A stretch of 15,825 nt of DNA, from the NCBI GenBank assembly GCA_021850405.1, contig JAJZMA010000216.1:4352-20176 (forward strand). Direction: 5' to 3'. The notes below the pieces were generated by a model, which saw only the letters and a list, made by a program, of their open reading frames with translations, was not told the DNA's origin and did not search any database. The DNA comes from a bacterium. GTDB lineage: Bacteria; Chloroflexota; Dormibacteria; Aeolococcales; Aeolococcaceae. This document shows, piece by piece, positions 1 through 7,063 of this stretch (position 1 is its first letter; every line of letters starts with the position of its first letter). The translations under genes were made by a program, and so were the position numbers.

Positions 1-898
1 TGGCGCCAAGTGCCCCTGGAATGTCGGTAACGCGCTGCATCCAGGTCATGCCAGAGTTGGCCGTTATCGCGAGGTTGGCATCTTCTATGGCATAGAGTAG
101 GTCGTGCCGCATGGGAGCCCGGATTGTCATCTCCTGGACCTGGGCAGCATGGCCGCCAATGTAGCCCAGAAGACCGAGCATCGCGTTCCCTGAGAGTGTG
201 TACAGGTCAGTGACATTGATCACCCCTGGACCAAAGAAGCCTTTGGGGCGGCTCTGGCCATAGCGGATAAAGCCGGTGAGCTCACCATGCTCTCTCCAGC
301 CCACCCTGTACTTGTGCTCGGGCAGGACAGGTCCTGAGTCAGGAAGCTTTCGCCACCAGTCTGGTCGGCAGATTGATCCATTCCAGGATGCTGCGACCTG
401 GTGGTACAGCGCTTCTGCGTCATCTGGATCCGGGGCGGGATCGAGGCTCCCTTCCCCCCGCATGGAGGAGAGGCTTGAGAGCTTGACAGTGTGCAGGAGA
501 GAGTGGTCGCCGACATCCCATCCCCACCTTCGGTAGAACCTTGGTGATGCCGCCCAGAGGGGAGCAAGAAAGAGCCCGCGTTCCTGGAACAGGGACGGGA
601 CATCCGCCATGAGGGCTGCGCCTACTCCCTGCCGCCTGTTGATCGCTGCAGTCACTACACTCTCAATTGCACCGGCGGGGACAGCCCGGCCGCCGAAGTA
701 CTGGGAGACCGGAAAGACCGAGTAGCCACCAGCGAGCTTCCCGTCCACAAATGCGAACCGTGTCAGTGCGTGCTCGCGTTGGGCTGTGACCTCTGCCCTT
801 GCTGTGTCGACCGGGATGGCGAAGGAATCCACCTGGATCCGTTCGAACTGCTCCCAGTCTGACTCGCGCTCTGGGTCACGGATAATAATTTCTGGCAC
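1..898 (-). CDS. Eis-like GNAT N-acetyltransferase, C-terminus cut by window edge
   Basis: This minus-strand frame stays open from a GTG at 898 to the left edge, giving about 299 residues. It is read as an Eis-family acetyltransferase, which transfers acetyl from acetyl-CoA to amines. Visible marks are the GNAT segment around residues 56-97 (GGYSVFPV, then YFGGRAVPAG, then the acetyl-CoA loop NRRQGVGAALM), followed by a FYRRWGW element. A second GNAT-like half follows, and near the edge TWMQRVTDIPGAL resembles the Eis sequence before the C-terminal SCP2-like domain. Eis proteins are about 400 aa, so roughly 100 residues are missing. The GTG has an AGAGG 12 nt upstream (911-915), which is a long spacing; an upstream in-frame TTG is possible. 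The gene is divergent from leuS. The family call is fairly safe. The substrate cannot be told; an aminoglycoside or a protein amine would both be guesses. Confidence 0.75.
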   Translation of the reverse strand, partial: MPEIIIRDPERESDWEQFERIQVDSFAIPVDTARAEVTAQREHALTRFAFVDGKLAGGYSVFPVSQYFGGRAVPAGAIESVVTAAINRRQGVGAALMADVPSLFQERGLFLAPLWAASPRFYRRWGWDVGDHSLLHTVKLSSLSSMRGEGSLDPAPDPDDAEALYHQVAASWNGSICRPDWWRKLPDSGPVLPEHKYRVGWREHGELTGFIRYGQSRPKGFFGPGVINVTDLYTLSGNAMLGLLGYIGGHAAQVQEMTIRAPMRHDLLYAIEDANLAITANSGMTWMQRVTDIPGALGA

Positions 899-935
899 TG
901 TCGCTATTTTCCTCTGGTGTACTCTATCTACCGAT
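899..935. promoter_or_regulatory. Short divergent promoter region between the acetyltransferase and leuS
   Basis: Only 37 bp separate the GTG of the leftward acetyltransferase from the ATG of leuS. On the plus strand TACTCT (920-925) or TATCTA (925-930) could serve as a -10 box, and there is no ribosome-binding site before the leuS ATG. A leaderless or nearly leaderless leuS mRNA is therefore likely. On the minus strand TAGAGT (926-921) could serve the acetyltransferase. No convincing -35 boxes are visible. The boxes overlap, so the two promoters may compete. This is inference from spacing and weak motifs. Confidence 0.3.
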
Positions 936-3425
936 ATGCGCAATCCTGCCGAGACAAAAACCGCCAAAGGGCCGACCCTTGGTCTGCAGGCTGCCTATGA
1001 CCACCTGCAGGTAGAGTCTACTTGGTCTGCGCGCTGGGAGGAGGAGGGACTCTACAGGACAGACCTGGACGGGGCCCGCAAACCCTACTACAACCTTATG
1101 ATGTTTCCTTATCCCTCAGCAGAAAAGCTGCATGTAGGGAACGCCTTCGCCTACACCGGCTCAGACATATGCGGCAGGTATCACCGGATGAAGGGATTTG
1201 ATGTTTTTGAGCCCATGGGCTTTGACGCGTTTGGAATTCACAGTGAGAACTACGCGCTGAAGGTGGGAGAGCATCCAAGGCCCCTTACCGAGCGCAACGT
1301 TGAGTACTTCCGGGAAAGGCAGCTAAAGCGGCTTGGTTTTATGTTTGACTGGTCAGCCGAGGTAAATACTACCGATCCAGCCTACTACCGGTGGACCCAG
1401 TGGCTGTTCATACAGCTCTTCCGGGCAGGGCTCGTGGAGTACCGCGACGGAGCTGTGAACTGGTGCCCTTCCTGCCTCACAGTGCTGGCAGACGAACAGG
1501 TCATAGATGGGCACTGCGAGCGCTGCTCCACGGCAGTGGTCCAGAAATTTCTCAAGCAGTGGTTTATAAAGACCACCGCGTATGCCCAGGAGATGCTGGA
1601 TGCACTGGATAGCCTTGACTGGTCCGAGCGTACCCGGGTTGCCCAGCGCAACTGGATTGGGCGCTCTGAGGGAGCACTGATTCGGTTTGCACTCCGTGGA
1701 TGCAGGCTGGAGACTGTTACCGTCTTCACCACCCGCCCAGATACCCTCATGGGTGCGACCTTTCTCGTGATAGGGGCCGATCATCCAGGGCTGGCTGACT
1801 TTTGTGCTCCGGACGAGACCGACGCTGTCCTGGCATGGGCGGCTGCCCTGCCGACCGGGGATGAGGCGCCCGATTTTTCCATTGGGAGGATGCTCCATTC
1901 GAAAGCGTTGCATCCCCTTACCGGGGAGCAGTTGCCGGTTTATGCTGCGCCCTATGTGCTCGGTGGCTATGGGACCGGGGCGATCATGGCGGTGCCTGCC
2001 CACGATGAGCGTGACTGGCAGTTTGCCAATGCTCAGGGCCTGGATATCCGGGTAGTGATCTCTCCGCCGCATCATTCTGGGGAACCAGGCGATCGCAGCG
2101 AGTTGCCCTATACCGGTACTGGCGTCCTTTGCAATAGCGGCTCCTATGACGGTCTTTTCTCTACGGATGCTGTTGCAGCGATAACCAGTGCACTGACAAA
2201 GGATGGAGCAGGGGACAAGGCAGTCCAGTTTCGCCTCCGCGACTGGCTGGTATCCCGCCAGAGGTACTGGGGCCCGCCCATCCCGATGGTTCATTGTGCC
2301 CATTGTGGGCCGGTACCAGTCCCGGAAGAGGAGCTCCCTGTTTTACTGCCGGATCTGGCTGGGTTCCGCTCACTGGGTACTGGCCAGTCGCCATTGGCTA
2401 TGGCGGAGGACTGGGTGCAGGTGGCGTGTCCTGAATGTGGCAAGCCAGCAAGGAGAGAGACCGACGTAAGTGATAATTTCCTCGACTCGTCCTGGTATTT
2501 CCTGCGCTATCCATCAACCAGGTTTACTGACCGTGCAATGGACCCCGCACTGACGAAGAAGTGGCTTCCTGTGGATATGTATATTGGCGGGCAGGAGCAC
2601 GCGGTACTGCACCTCATGTACTCACGCTTCATTATGCGGGCGCTCTTCAAGCTGGGTTATGTGCCAGTGCCAGAGCCATTCCAGCGTTTTCGCGCCCATG
2701 GTCTCCTGATAAAGGGCGGCGCCAAGATGTCAAAGAGCAAGGGCAACGTCGTCAACCCGGATGAGTACGTAGAGCGCTATGGAGCAGATGCCCTGCGGCT
2801 TTATCTCATGTTCCTGGGTCCGTTTCTGGAAGGTGGGGACTTTCAGGACGATGGGATACGCGGGGTCACGAGATTTCTTGAACGGGTGTGGCGACTGGGA
2901 ACAGCGCAGCTGAGTGCAAAGGAATGCGACCGGGAGAGGCTGCAGCGCCGTCACAGGGTGATTGCGACTGTGGATGAGGATACTGCCGAGCTGCGCTACA
3001 ACACCGCGATTGCCGCATTGATGCGGTTTGCACGGGACCTGGAAGGAGATCTGCAGGAAGGGGGGCTATCACTGGACGACGTGCTCGTGTTGCTTCAGCT
3101 ACTCGCCCCGTATGCTCCCTTTATTTCGGAAGAGCTATGGAGGAAGGTTGCGCCTGGGCAGGGCTCGGTGCACCTGAGCAGCTATCCTGCTTTCGATCCA
3201 GCGCTGGTCGCGGCAGAGCTGGTTACAATTGCAGTCCAGGTAAATGGAAAGCTACGGGGAACAGTTGAGCTCCCAGCTGGGGCCTCCAGCGAGGAACATG
3301 AGGAGGCTGCTGTTAGCCTGCTGCTTGAGCGGAAGCTTTTAGACCAGAGTGCGCGCGCTGCTCTTCGGGTGATAGTGGTGCCAGGAAGGGTGGTAAACGT
3401 CGTCGTCCCCGCTGGGAGACCTTGA
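936..3425 (+). CDS. leuS: Leucyl-tRNA synthetase
   Basis: This enzyme charges tRNA-Leu with leucine in the cytoplasm and is class I with a CP1 editing domain. It is 829 aa from the ATG at 936. The frame is open further upstream, but that part overlaps the acetyltransferase and has no family sequence. Visible elements are the Rossmann start MMFPYPSAEKLHVGN (55-69), then GFDAFGIHSENYAL, a Cys4 zinc knuckle (NWCPSC to CERC), the editing motifs TTRPDT (265-270) and GTGAIMAVPAHDERD (from 346), a second Cys4 site (HCAHC, CPEC), DSSWYFLRYPS, KMSKS (597-601), and a C-terminal domain with VQVNGKLRG. The HIGH-type signature reads HVGN, with Asn for the second His; the rest is intact, so it is probably active. 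No Shine-Dalgarno is visible, which points to leaderless translation. It appears to be transcribed alone. Confidence 0.96.
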   Translation: MRNPAETKTAKGPTLGLQAAYDHLQVESTWSARWEEEGLYRTDLDGARKPYYNLMMFPYPSAEKLHVGNAFAYTGSDICGRYHRMKGFDVFEPMGFDAFGIHSENYALKVGEHPRPLTERNVEYFRERQLKRLGFMFDWSAEVNTTDPAYYRWTQWLFIQLFRAGLVEYRDGAVNWCPSCLTVLADEQVIDGHCERCSTAVVQKFLKQWFIKTTAYAQEMLDALDSLDWSERTRVAQRNWIGRSEGALIRFALRGCRLETVTVFTTRPDTLMGATFLVIGADHPGLADFCAPDETDAVLAWAAALPTGDEAPDFSIGRMLHSKALHPLTGEQLPVYAAPYVLGGYGTGAIMAVPAHDERDWQFANAQGLDIRVVISPPHHSGEPGDRSELPYTGTGVLCNSGSYDGLFSTDAVAAITSALTKDGAGDKAVQFRLRDWLVSRQRYWGPPIPMVHCAHCGPVPVPEEELPVLLPDLAGFRSLGTGQSPLAMAEDWVQVACPECGKPARRETDVSDNFLDSSWYFLRYPSTRFTDRAMDPALTKKWLPVDMYIGGQEHAVLHLMYSRFIMRALFKLGYVPVPEPFQRFRAHGLLIKGGAKMSKSKGNVVNPDEYVERYGADALRLYLMFLGPFLEGGDFQDDGIRGVTRFLERVWRLGTAQLSAKECDRERLQRRHRVIATVDEDTAELRYNTAIAALMRFARDLEGDLQEGGLSLDDVLVLLQLLAPYAPFISEELWRKVAPGQGSVHLSSYPAFDPALVAAELVTIAVQVNGKLRGTVELPAGASSEEHEEAAVSLLLERKLLDQSARAALRVIVVPGRVVNVVVPAGRP

Positions 3426-3606
3426 CAGGCAGAGGGCATAGACCGTCACAGCCTTGTCCAAAAGGCGTCAGTGCTTCTTGCCTATGGCGCCAATGGATTT
3501 CCAACGGGAGCTAAACTACAGGCACCATGCGTGTGCGGGGCGGGGGGAGTAAAAAAGGCACTCTGCGTTGTTCCGCCGGTTTGGATGAGCGGAGAAGACT
3601 CATGGT

Positions 3607-3642
3607 GGGCAGAGGCATCAGTGTCCTGCCCCCCCCCTTTTT
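3607..3642 (+). terminator. Probable Rho-independent terminator downstream of leuS
   Basis: GGGCAG (3607-3612) pairs perfectly with CTGCCC (3626-3631) across a 13-nt loop, followed by five more C and then six T (3637-3642), with further T-rich sequence after that. It lies about 180 nt after the leuS stop, so it could end leuS transcription or a small RNA made from this gap. The C8-T6 run weakens the usual picture of a T-tract directly behind the stem. Confidence 0.45.
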
Positions 3643-3780
3643 TGAGTGTTTTTGTGTTGAGTTTGTCCCTGCAATGTCCTTGTTCCTTGTGATTTGATTG
3701 CTGGGCATCCAGCACTCCACGCGTTACGGACTGTGCGCTTGCGTCTACTGGCTAAGTCCGGGCACGTACGGCACAGCTTT

Positions 3781-3808
3781 TTGCAGGATTGGTGCGGAAC
3801 AGTACTTT
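3781..3808 (+). promoter_or_regulatory. Candidate sigma-70-type promoter for the 279-aa membrane protein
   Basis: TTGCAG (3781-3786) and TACTTT (3803-3808) are spaced by 16 bp. A start about 7 nt downstream would leave a 5' leader of some 20 nt containing the AAGGAG ribosome-binding site of the next gene. Both hexamers are imperfect; the call rests on spacing and position. Confidence 0.35.
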
Positions 3809-3835
3809 ACCCAGCGGGCTTGAGAAGGAGAAGGT

Positions 3836-4675
3836 ATGGGCAGGGACAATCGGACAAGCGCGCAAGAAAGGACAGCAGCGCCTGATACCAGGTCAACGCT
3901 TTTGCGTACTGCGGGAGAAGTTCTCGAGGCTCTTGCCTATCTCCCAATTGGTGTGCTGACATTGGCAGGGGCATGTGGTGCTGTTATTGCCGGACTAGTG
4001 ACCCTTACACTCTACCCATTTGCAAAGGCCACCATGCTCGCCCTGGCTGGAGCCCGTCGACTGGCTCCAGGGCCGTCGGCGCGCATCCGCAGCCTGCTGG
4101 ATCATCGTATCCGCCGGCTGGGAGGAATGAGCGTGGGCTCGGCTCTTCTTGTTGGTGCTGGGGTGGCAGCGTTGGCCGGTGCCACAGCACTGACGGGAGG
4201 CATGGCTGCTCTTGGAACGTCTTTCTTCAATGGCGTTCTTGCTGCGTGCGCAGTGGTCACTGTAAGTGGATTTCCCCGGGACGTGTCCCGGGTGGATGGG
4301 TGGGCCCGGGAGATACGGGGGTGGGTTAGAGAGATAAGACGGATCCGTGCTGCCATCAGGCGCGGGGAGGATCCTTTCGAGTCGGTGCAGGCCGCAGAAA
4401 GGCAGTCTGGCCTGGGCCACAAAGTGGCAGGTTACCAGTCAGAACAGCTGGACGCTGCCAGGAAACCAGCTGTTGGAGAGGGGAGCCCTGGTCAGGATTC
4501 GGGGCCTTCCGACCGGTTTGCAGCGTTTCATGAGTGGAAGCAGAACGGTGTCAGGGAAACAGTGATACGTGCTGGAGGCAACACCGCACCCCATGCGCCT
4601 GCACGACTGTCGGGCTCTGCGCCCGCATCTGGAGCCCGGGTGATTCCACGGGAGAATCAGGGCCGGCAGCTCTAG
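3836..4675 (+). CDS. Hypothetical membrane protein, 279 aa
   Basis: I do not recognise the family. The ATG at 3836 has a strong ribosome-binding site (AAGGAG followed by AAGGT). The protein has a charged, polar N-terminus (1-28), hydrophobic stretches at about 34-60, 100-122 and 125-146 that look like two to three membrane helices rich in Gly and Ala, and a basic amphipathic segment around 152-176 with WAREIRGWVREIRRIRAAIRR. The remaining hundred residues are polar and low in hydrophobics, probably disordered and cytoplasmic. There is no signal peptide cleavage site or catalytic motif. It has its own candidate promoter and converges, with a 9-bp gap, on the 90-aa minus-strand gene. It could be a membrane anchor or scaffold, but nothing in the sequence shows a function. 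Confidence 0.7.
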   Translation: MGRDNRTSAQERTAAPDTRSTLLRTAGEVLEALAYLPIGVLTLAGACGAVIAGLVTLTLYPFAKATMLALAGARRLAPGPSARIRSLLDHRIRRLGGMSVGSALLVGAGVAALAGATALTGGMAALGTSFFNGVLAACAVVTVSGFPRDVSRVDGWAREIRGWVREIRRIRAAIRRGEDPFESVQAAERQSGLGHKVAGYQSEQLDAARKPAVGEGSPGQDSGPSDRFAAFHEWKQNGVRETVIRAGGNTAPHAPARLSGSAPASGARVIPRENQGRQL

Positions 4676-4684
4676 CCCGGTGGT

Positions 4685-4957
4685 TTAGCCAGCCGGACTT
4701 GCGGCTGCTTTCCGGCTCTCCTCCAGTTGGCTTTCGTCCGACCGCGCACTGGTTGCCTGGCGGATCAGGGCATGAGTCGCATGAACACGGCTGCACAGCT
4801 GCTCAAGAATCTGGTCCAGCTGCTGGCTGGCTTGCGGGCTTAGTGGTGCGGGGTGGTTATCAATTTCCCTGAGGAGAGCGGATAGGCGCAGTGCCTTCTG
4901 TTCTATGGTGGCTATCGTCCCGGCAGGATCCTGTACCACCTCCAGTGAGTGCTCCAT
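4685..4957 (-). CDS. Small helical hypothetical protein, 90 aa
   Basis: The ATG at 4957 is preceded by a perfect AGGAGG at 6-nt spacing, which is the main reason to trust this gene; an upstream in-frame ATG at 5035 lacks such a site. The product has no membrane segment. It reads as mostly helical, with regularly spaced hydrophobics (IATIEQKALRLSALLREI, then QQLDQILEQL), a Pro-containing break near residue 37, and a polar tail ending in Ala, Ser and Pro. One Cys is present. The pattern would suit a short helical hairpin or coiled coil acting through protein contacts. The family is unknown. It is convergent with the membrane protein gene and divergent from the tRNA-Leu gene. Small inverted repeats sit directly upstream. 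Confidence 0.65.
   Translation of the reverse strand: MEHSLEVVQDPAGTIATIEQKALRLSALLREIDNHPAPLSPQASQQLDQILEQLCSRVHATHALIRQATSARSDESQLEESRKAAASPAG
4690..4713 (+). terminator. Weak terminator-like hairpin at the convergent gene ends
   Basis: CAGCCG (4690-4695) pairs with CGGCTG (4702-4707) across a 6-nt loop and is followed by CTTTCC. It lies just past the stop of the plus-strand membrane protein gene, inside the 3' end of the minus-strand gene. The T-tract is poor, so this is tentative. Confidence 0.22.
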
Positions 4958-5418
4958 CAACTGCCTCCTATTACCACAGCTACTGTGGGTGTTGAGTTGG
5001 TTTGCTTGCGCAACACGTTGCACCTGGTACCACATCCCATGGAGCTGTAGCTGACAGCAGTCTGCCAGTTGTCACCTGCGAATGCCATGAGACGGTGATC
5101 CATGAGCATGGCATTAAGAGTAGTCCGATGGCCGTACGCTGACAATGGGTCAGGTAGATGCTACAGGCACAATGGAGGTGCCAGGGGCCGGCCAGGGTTG
5201 CTTTCGGTGAATGCTGCAGACAAGGGCTCCATTCTGAAGTCTTGCACGCATGGGCTTGCTGCGCACCAGGCAGGCAAAGCAATGGTCTGCAGCGTTCTTT
5301 TCTGGTGCTCCAGTTCCAGGTGAGCAGCGGCAGCTCTGGGTCTGGTCTGCCATGTGATAGGCATGGGCTGCCGGAATGGGAGGGAGGGCTGATGCTAACA
5401 TTGGCTCAGTTGCTTCCT
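4958..5418. other. Gene-free stretch with clustered inverted repeats upstream of the 90-aa gene and tRNA-Leu
   Basis: No credible gene is seen in 461 bp. Close to the 90-aa gene there are three dyads: CCACAG/CTGTGG with a 3-nt centre (4974-4988), the perfect palindrome TTGCGCAA (5006-5013), and the overlapping GCAAC/GTTGC (5010-5021). Further on, a 9-bp perfect inverted repeat, AATGCCATG/CATGGCATT, has arms at 5081-5089 and 5107-5115 with a 17-nt loop; CCATGAG occurs twice (5085-5091 and 5100-5106). GGCCGGCC lies at 5186-5193. These could be operator sites or a structured leader. The last 25 bp carry the tRNA promoter candidate. Confidence 0.45.
5393..5401 (+). promoter_or_regulatory. Candidate extended -10 box for tRNA-Leu
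   Basis: TGCTAACAT is an extended -10 form (TGN followed by TAACAT at 5396-5401). A start about 7 nt downstream gives a leader of roughly ten bases before the tRNA 5' end at 5419. There is no clear -35 box, which an extended -10 can tolerate. Confidence 0.4.
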
Positions 5419-5500
5419 GCGCGGGTGGCGGAATTGGTAGACGCGCGGGACTTAGGATCCCGTGGGGCAACCCATCCGAGTTCGATTCTCGGCTCGCGCA
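5419..5500 (+). tRNA. tRNA-Leu, anticodon UAG
   Basis: The full class II cloverleaf is visible. The acceptor GCGCGGG (5419-5425) pairs with CTCGCGC (5493-5499) with one G-U pair, and A5500 is the discriminator. The D-arm stem is GCG/CGC. The anticodon stem CGGGA/TCCCG encloses CTTAGGA, with anticodon TAG at 5453-5455, which reads CUA and other CUN codons. The long variable arm TGGG-GCAA-CCCA and the T arm CCGAG-TTCGATT-CTCGG are present. The long variable arm, the A discriminator and the anticodon together identify leucine. The 3' CCA is not encoded. leuS, which charges this tRNA, lies about 2 kb upstream but is not co-transcribed as far as can be seen. Confidence 0.97.
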
Positions 5501-5597
5501 CGCCGGGCCTACCCTGGTGCCTGGCCATCGCTCCTGTGCTGGTGTCAGTGGGTGCATGAGCAGGGTGGCGCCACTGTAAATTGCGTTATGCTTCCTT

Positions 5598-5626
5598 TTG
5601 CAGACTGTTTGTCTGCGCCTTATAGG
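5598..5626 (+). promoter_or_regulatory. Candidate tig promoter with a perfect inverted repeat in the spacer
   Basis: TTGCAG (5598-5603) and TATAGG (5621-5626) are spaced by 17 bp. The stretch from 5600 to 5616 is a perfect inverted repeat, GCAGAC-TGTTT-GTCTGC, lying across the -35 box and spacer, where a repressor or activator could bind. It lacks a following T-run, so it is not a plus-strand terminator. Transcription from here would give a tig leader of about 140 nt. Confidence 0.35.
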
Positions 5627-5702
5627 GCCAGGGGATGGTGCGGGGCCGGGAGGGTAGCGCTCTGTGCCAGGTCTCATGGGGAGGCGTTGTGCGCAGTCCA
5701 TT

Positions 5703-5733
5703 TTGACCTTGGTCCGGTGGCCCATCAGATTAT
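5703..5733 (+). promoter_or_regulatory. Alternative tig promoter closer to the start codon
   Basis: TTGACC (5703-5708), five of six to the -35 consensus, is followed after 19 bp by GATTAT (5728-5733), four of six to the -10 consensus. The leader to the tig start would be about 30 nt. The spacing is at the long limit, so it competes with the candidate at 5598. Confidence 0.25.
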
Positions 5734-5770
5734 TCCATCAAGTAGCTGGCTTAATGAATGGAGAGGTAAA

Positions 5771-7063
5771 TTGGCAACAGGCGTCAAGGAATTGCAGGTA
5801 ACAGTCTCCCCCCTGGAGCATTCCGAGGTAAACCTTCGCGTGGAGGCTCCCGCTGAAGAACTGGAACTGGCAGTCGGAGAGTCGCTGCGGCGACTTTCAC
5901 GCCGGGTGCGTGTTCCAGGATTCAGACCGGGCAAGGCGCCCTCCGCAATGGTAGAGCGGATGGTCGGGTGGGAGAACGTTCGCCAGGATCTGCTCGATGA
6001 GTGGCTTCCGGAGGTGTTTGGCGCTGCGGTGGACCAGGTCAGCCTTGAGCCGGTAGGAGATCCACAGGTGACTGTAGATTCCCTGGACCGGGGATCGCCT
6101 GTCGTGTTCACAGCCAGAGTGGCAGTACTGCCGAAGGTGGATCTGGGCGACTACCAGTCTGTGCGGGTGGAAGCTCTGGATGTAGAGGTTGCCGAAGCCA
6201 GCATTGATGAAGTGGTGGCGGGCCTGCAGAAGCGCGGCTCCAGCCTGGTCGCGGTTGACCGGCCCGCAAGGATGGGTGATGTGCTCGCTGCGATGGTCCG
6301 CATAGAGCTGGAGGACGGCCATCTGCTGGATGGGGGCGAAGAAGAGCAGGAGATAGATCTGGGTGACAGTGAACTGACGCCGGGCCTGGCAGACAACCTG
6401 GTGTCGCTTGCTGCGGGAGATGAGCACAGTTTTTCCCTGGCAATTCCGGAGACGGCGGCCGATGAGGAGTTCAGGGGCAAGCAGGCGACTTTTTCTGTAT
6501 CAGTAAGGCAGGTAATGGAGAGGACCGTCCGTCCGGTAGACGATGAATTTGCCCATGAGCACTTTGGCGTGGATACGGTAGGTGAGATGCGTGACGAGGT
6601 GCGGCGCCGACTCATGGAAAGAGCCGAGCAGGAAGAGCTCGAGCGGTATCGGGACAAGGTTTTTGATGCTTTCGTGGAGCTCGCAACCATGGAGGTGCCA
6701 GGAGCACTCGTCGATCGTGAGGTCACACGCTCCATACTCAGTCTGGAGAGCAGGCTTGCCAATCTTGGCCTGCGACTGGACCGTTATCTGGAATACACCG
6801 GTCAGACGCTGGATGATCTGCGGGCCGCCAACCGGGAGGCGGCCTCAAGAAATGTCGCGATCGATCTGGTGATGGATGCCCTCGCGCAGGCAGAGCAGCT
6901 TGAGGTGGATGAATCCCAGCTTTTGGCTGAGGTGGAGACGGTTATGAAGACCATGCGCAGCTCCAGACCAGATCGGGAGAGGGTGGAAAAGGTGACGCGC
7001 AAGCAGTTTCTCCGTGAAGCGGCCATGGCGCGCGCCGTAGAGATAGCAAGGGGAGAGGGATGA
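5771..7063 (+). CDS. tig: Trigger factor (ribosome-associated chaperone and peptidyl-prolyl isomerase)
   Basis: Trigger factor binds the ribosome near the exit tunnel through L23 and shields nascent chains. The protein is 430 aa from a TTG at 5771, chosen because GGAGAGG sits 4 nt before it and because the family sequence begins here ([20 protein letters not shown]). The frame is open for another 100 codons upstream, but that part crosses the tRNA and is not protein-like. The ribosome-binding signature GFRPGKAP is at residues 50-57. A central FKBP-like domain follows at about 150-240 ([15 protein letters not shown], then [15 protein letters not shown]), and then the helical C-terminal arms that form the chaperone cradle. 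Length is normal for the family. It is the first gene of tig-clpP-clpX, and its stop overlaps the first clpP start by 4 nt. Confidence 0.94.
   Translation: MATGVKELQVTVSPLEHSEVNLRVEAPAEELELAVGESLRRLSRRVRVPGFRPGKAPSAMVERMVGWENVRQDLLDEWLPEVFGAAVDQVSLEPVGDPQVTVDSLDRGSPVVFTARVAVLPKVDLGDYQSVRVEALDVEVAEASIDEVVAGLQKRGSSLVAVDRPARMGDVLAAMVRIELEDGHLLDGGEEEQEIDLGDSELTPGLADNLVSLAAGDEHSFSLAIPETAADEEFRGKQATFSVSVRQVMERTVRPVDDEFAHEHFGVDTVGEMRDEVRRRLMERAEQEELERYRDKVFDAFVELATMEVPGALVDREVTRSILSLESRLANLGLRLDRYLEYTGQTLDDLRAANREAASRNVAIDLVMDALAQAEQLEVDESQLLAEVETVMKTMRSSRPDRERVEKVTRKQFLREAAMARAVEIARGEG

Larger units (their letters stand above)
3426..3835. other. Gene-free stretch between leuS and the membrane protein, with structured elements
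   Basis: No credible coding frame is seen in these 410 bp; the short frames on both strands lack family features and good starts. The stretch holds a terminator-like hairpin with T-run (3607-3642) and two mutually exclusive small hairpins upstream of it: TCCGC/GCGGA at 3572-3576 and 3589-3593, and ATGAG/CTCAT at 3585-3589 and 3599-3603. CTCTGC (3561-3566) can pair with GCAGAG (3609-3614) inside the terminator stem. A GGCAGAG(G)GCAT-type sequence occurs at both 3428-3439 and 3608-3618. A second weak stem, CTGTGC/GCACAG (3731-3736, 3771-3776), is followed by CTTTTT. No known riboswitch or RNA core was recognised. Confidence 0.5.

Noticed and set aside
786..935. Upstream extension of the leuS frame
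   Set aside because: It overlaps the acetyltransferase coding sequence on the other strand, and its residues show no LeuRS similarity; the family sequence begins after the ATG at 936.
1353..2303. 316-codon open frame on the minus strand within leuS
   Set aside because: It is fully antisense to highly conserved leuS motifs and shows no family features; it is a shadow of GC-rich codon use.
3537..3552. G-rich run as a possible G-quadruplex
   Set aside because: Only two long G-runs are adjacent; four runs of at least three within short loops are not present.
3482..3720. Short frames on both strands in the leuS-membrane protein gap
   Set aside because: They have no ribosome-binding sites or protein-like patterns, and they run through the terminator-like C8-T6 region.
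5158..5559. Plus-strand open frame spanning the tRNA-Leu gene
   Set aside because: It reads through the whole tRNA and has no family similarity or good ribosome-binding site.
5150..5725. 191-codon minus-strand frame across the tRNA-Leu gene
   Set aside because: It crosses the tRNA gene, which is certain, and has no recognisable protein features.
5897..6762. Minus-strand frames within tig (176 and 203 codons)
   Set aside because: They are shadows of tig; the Ser- and Arg-rich composition reflects the complement of its codons.
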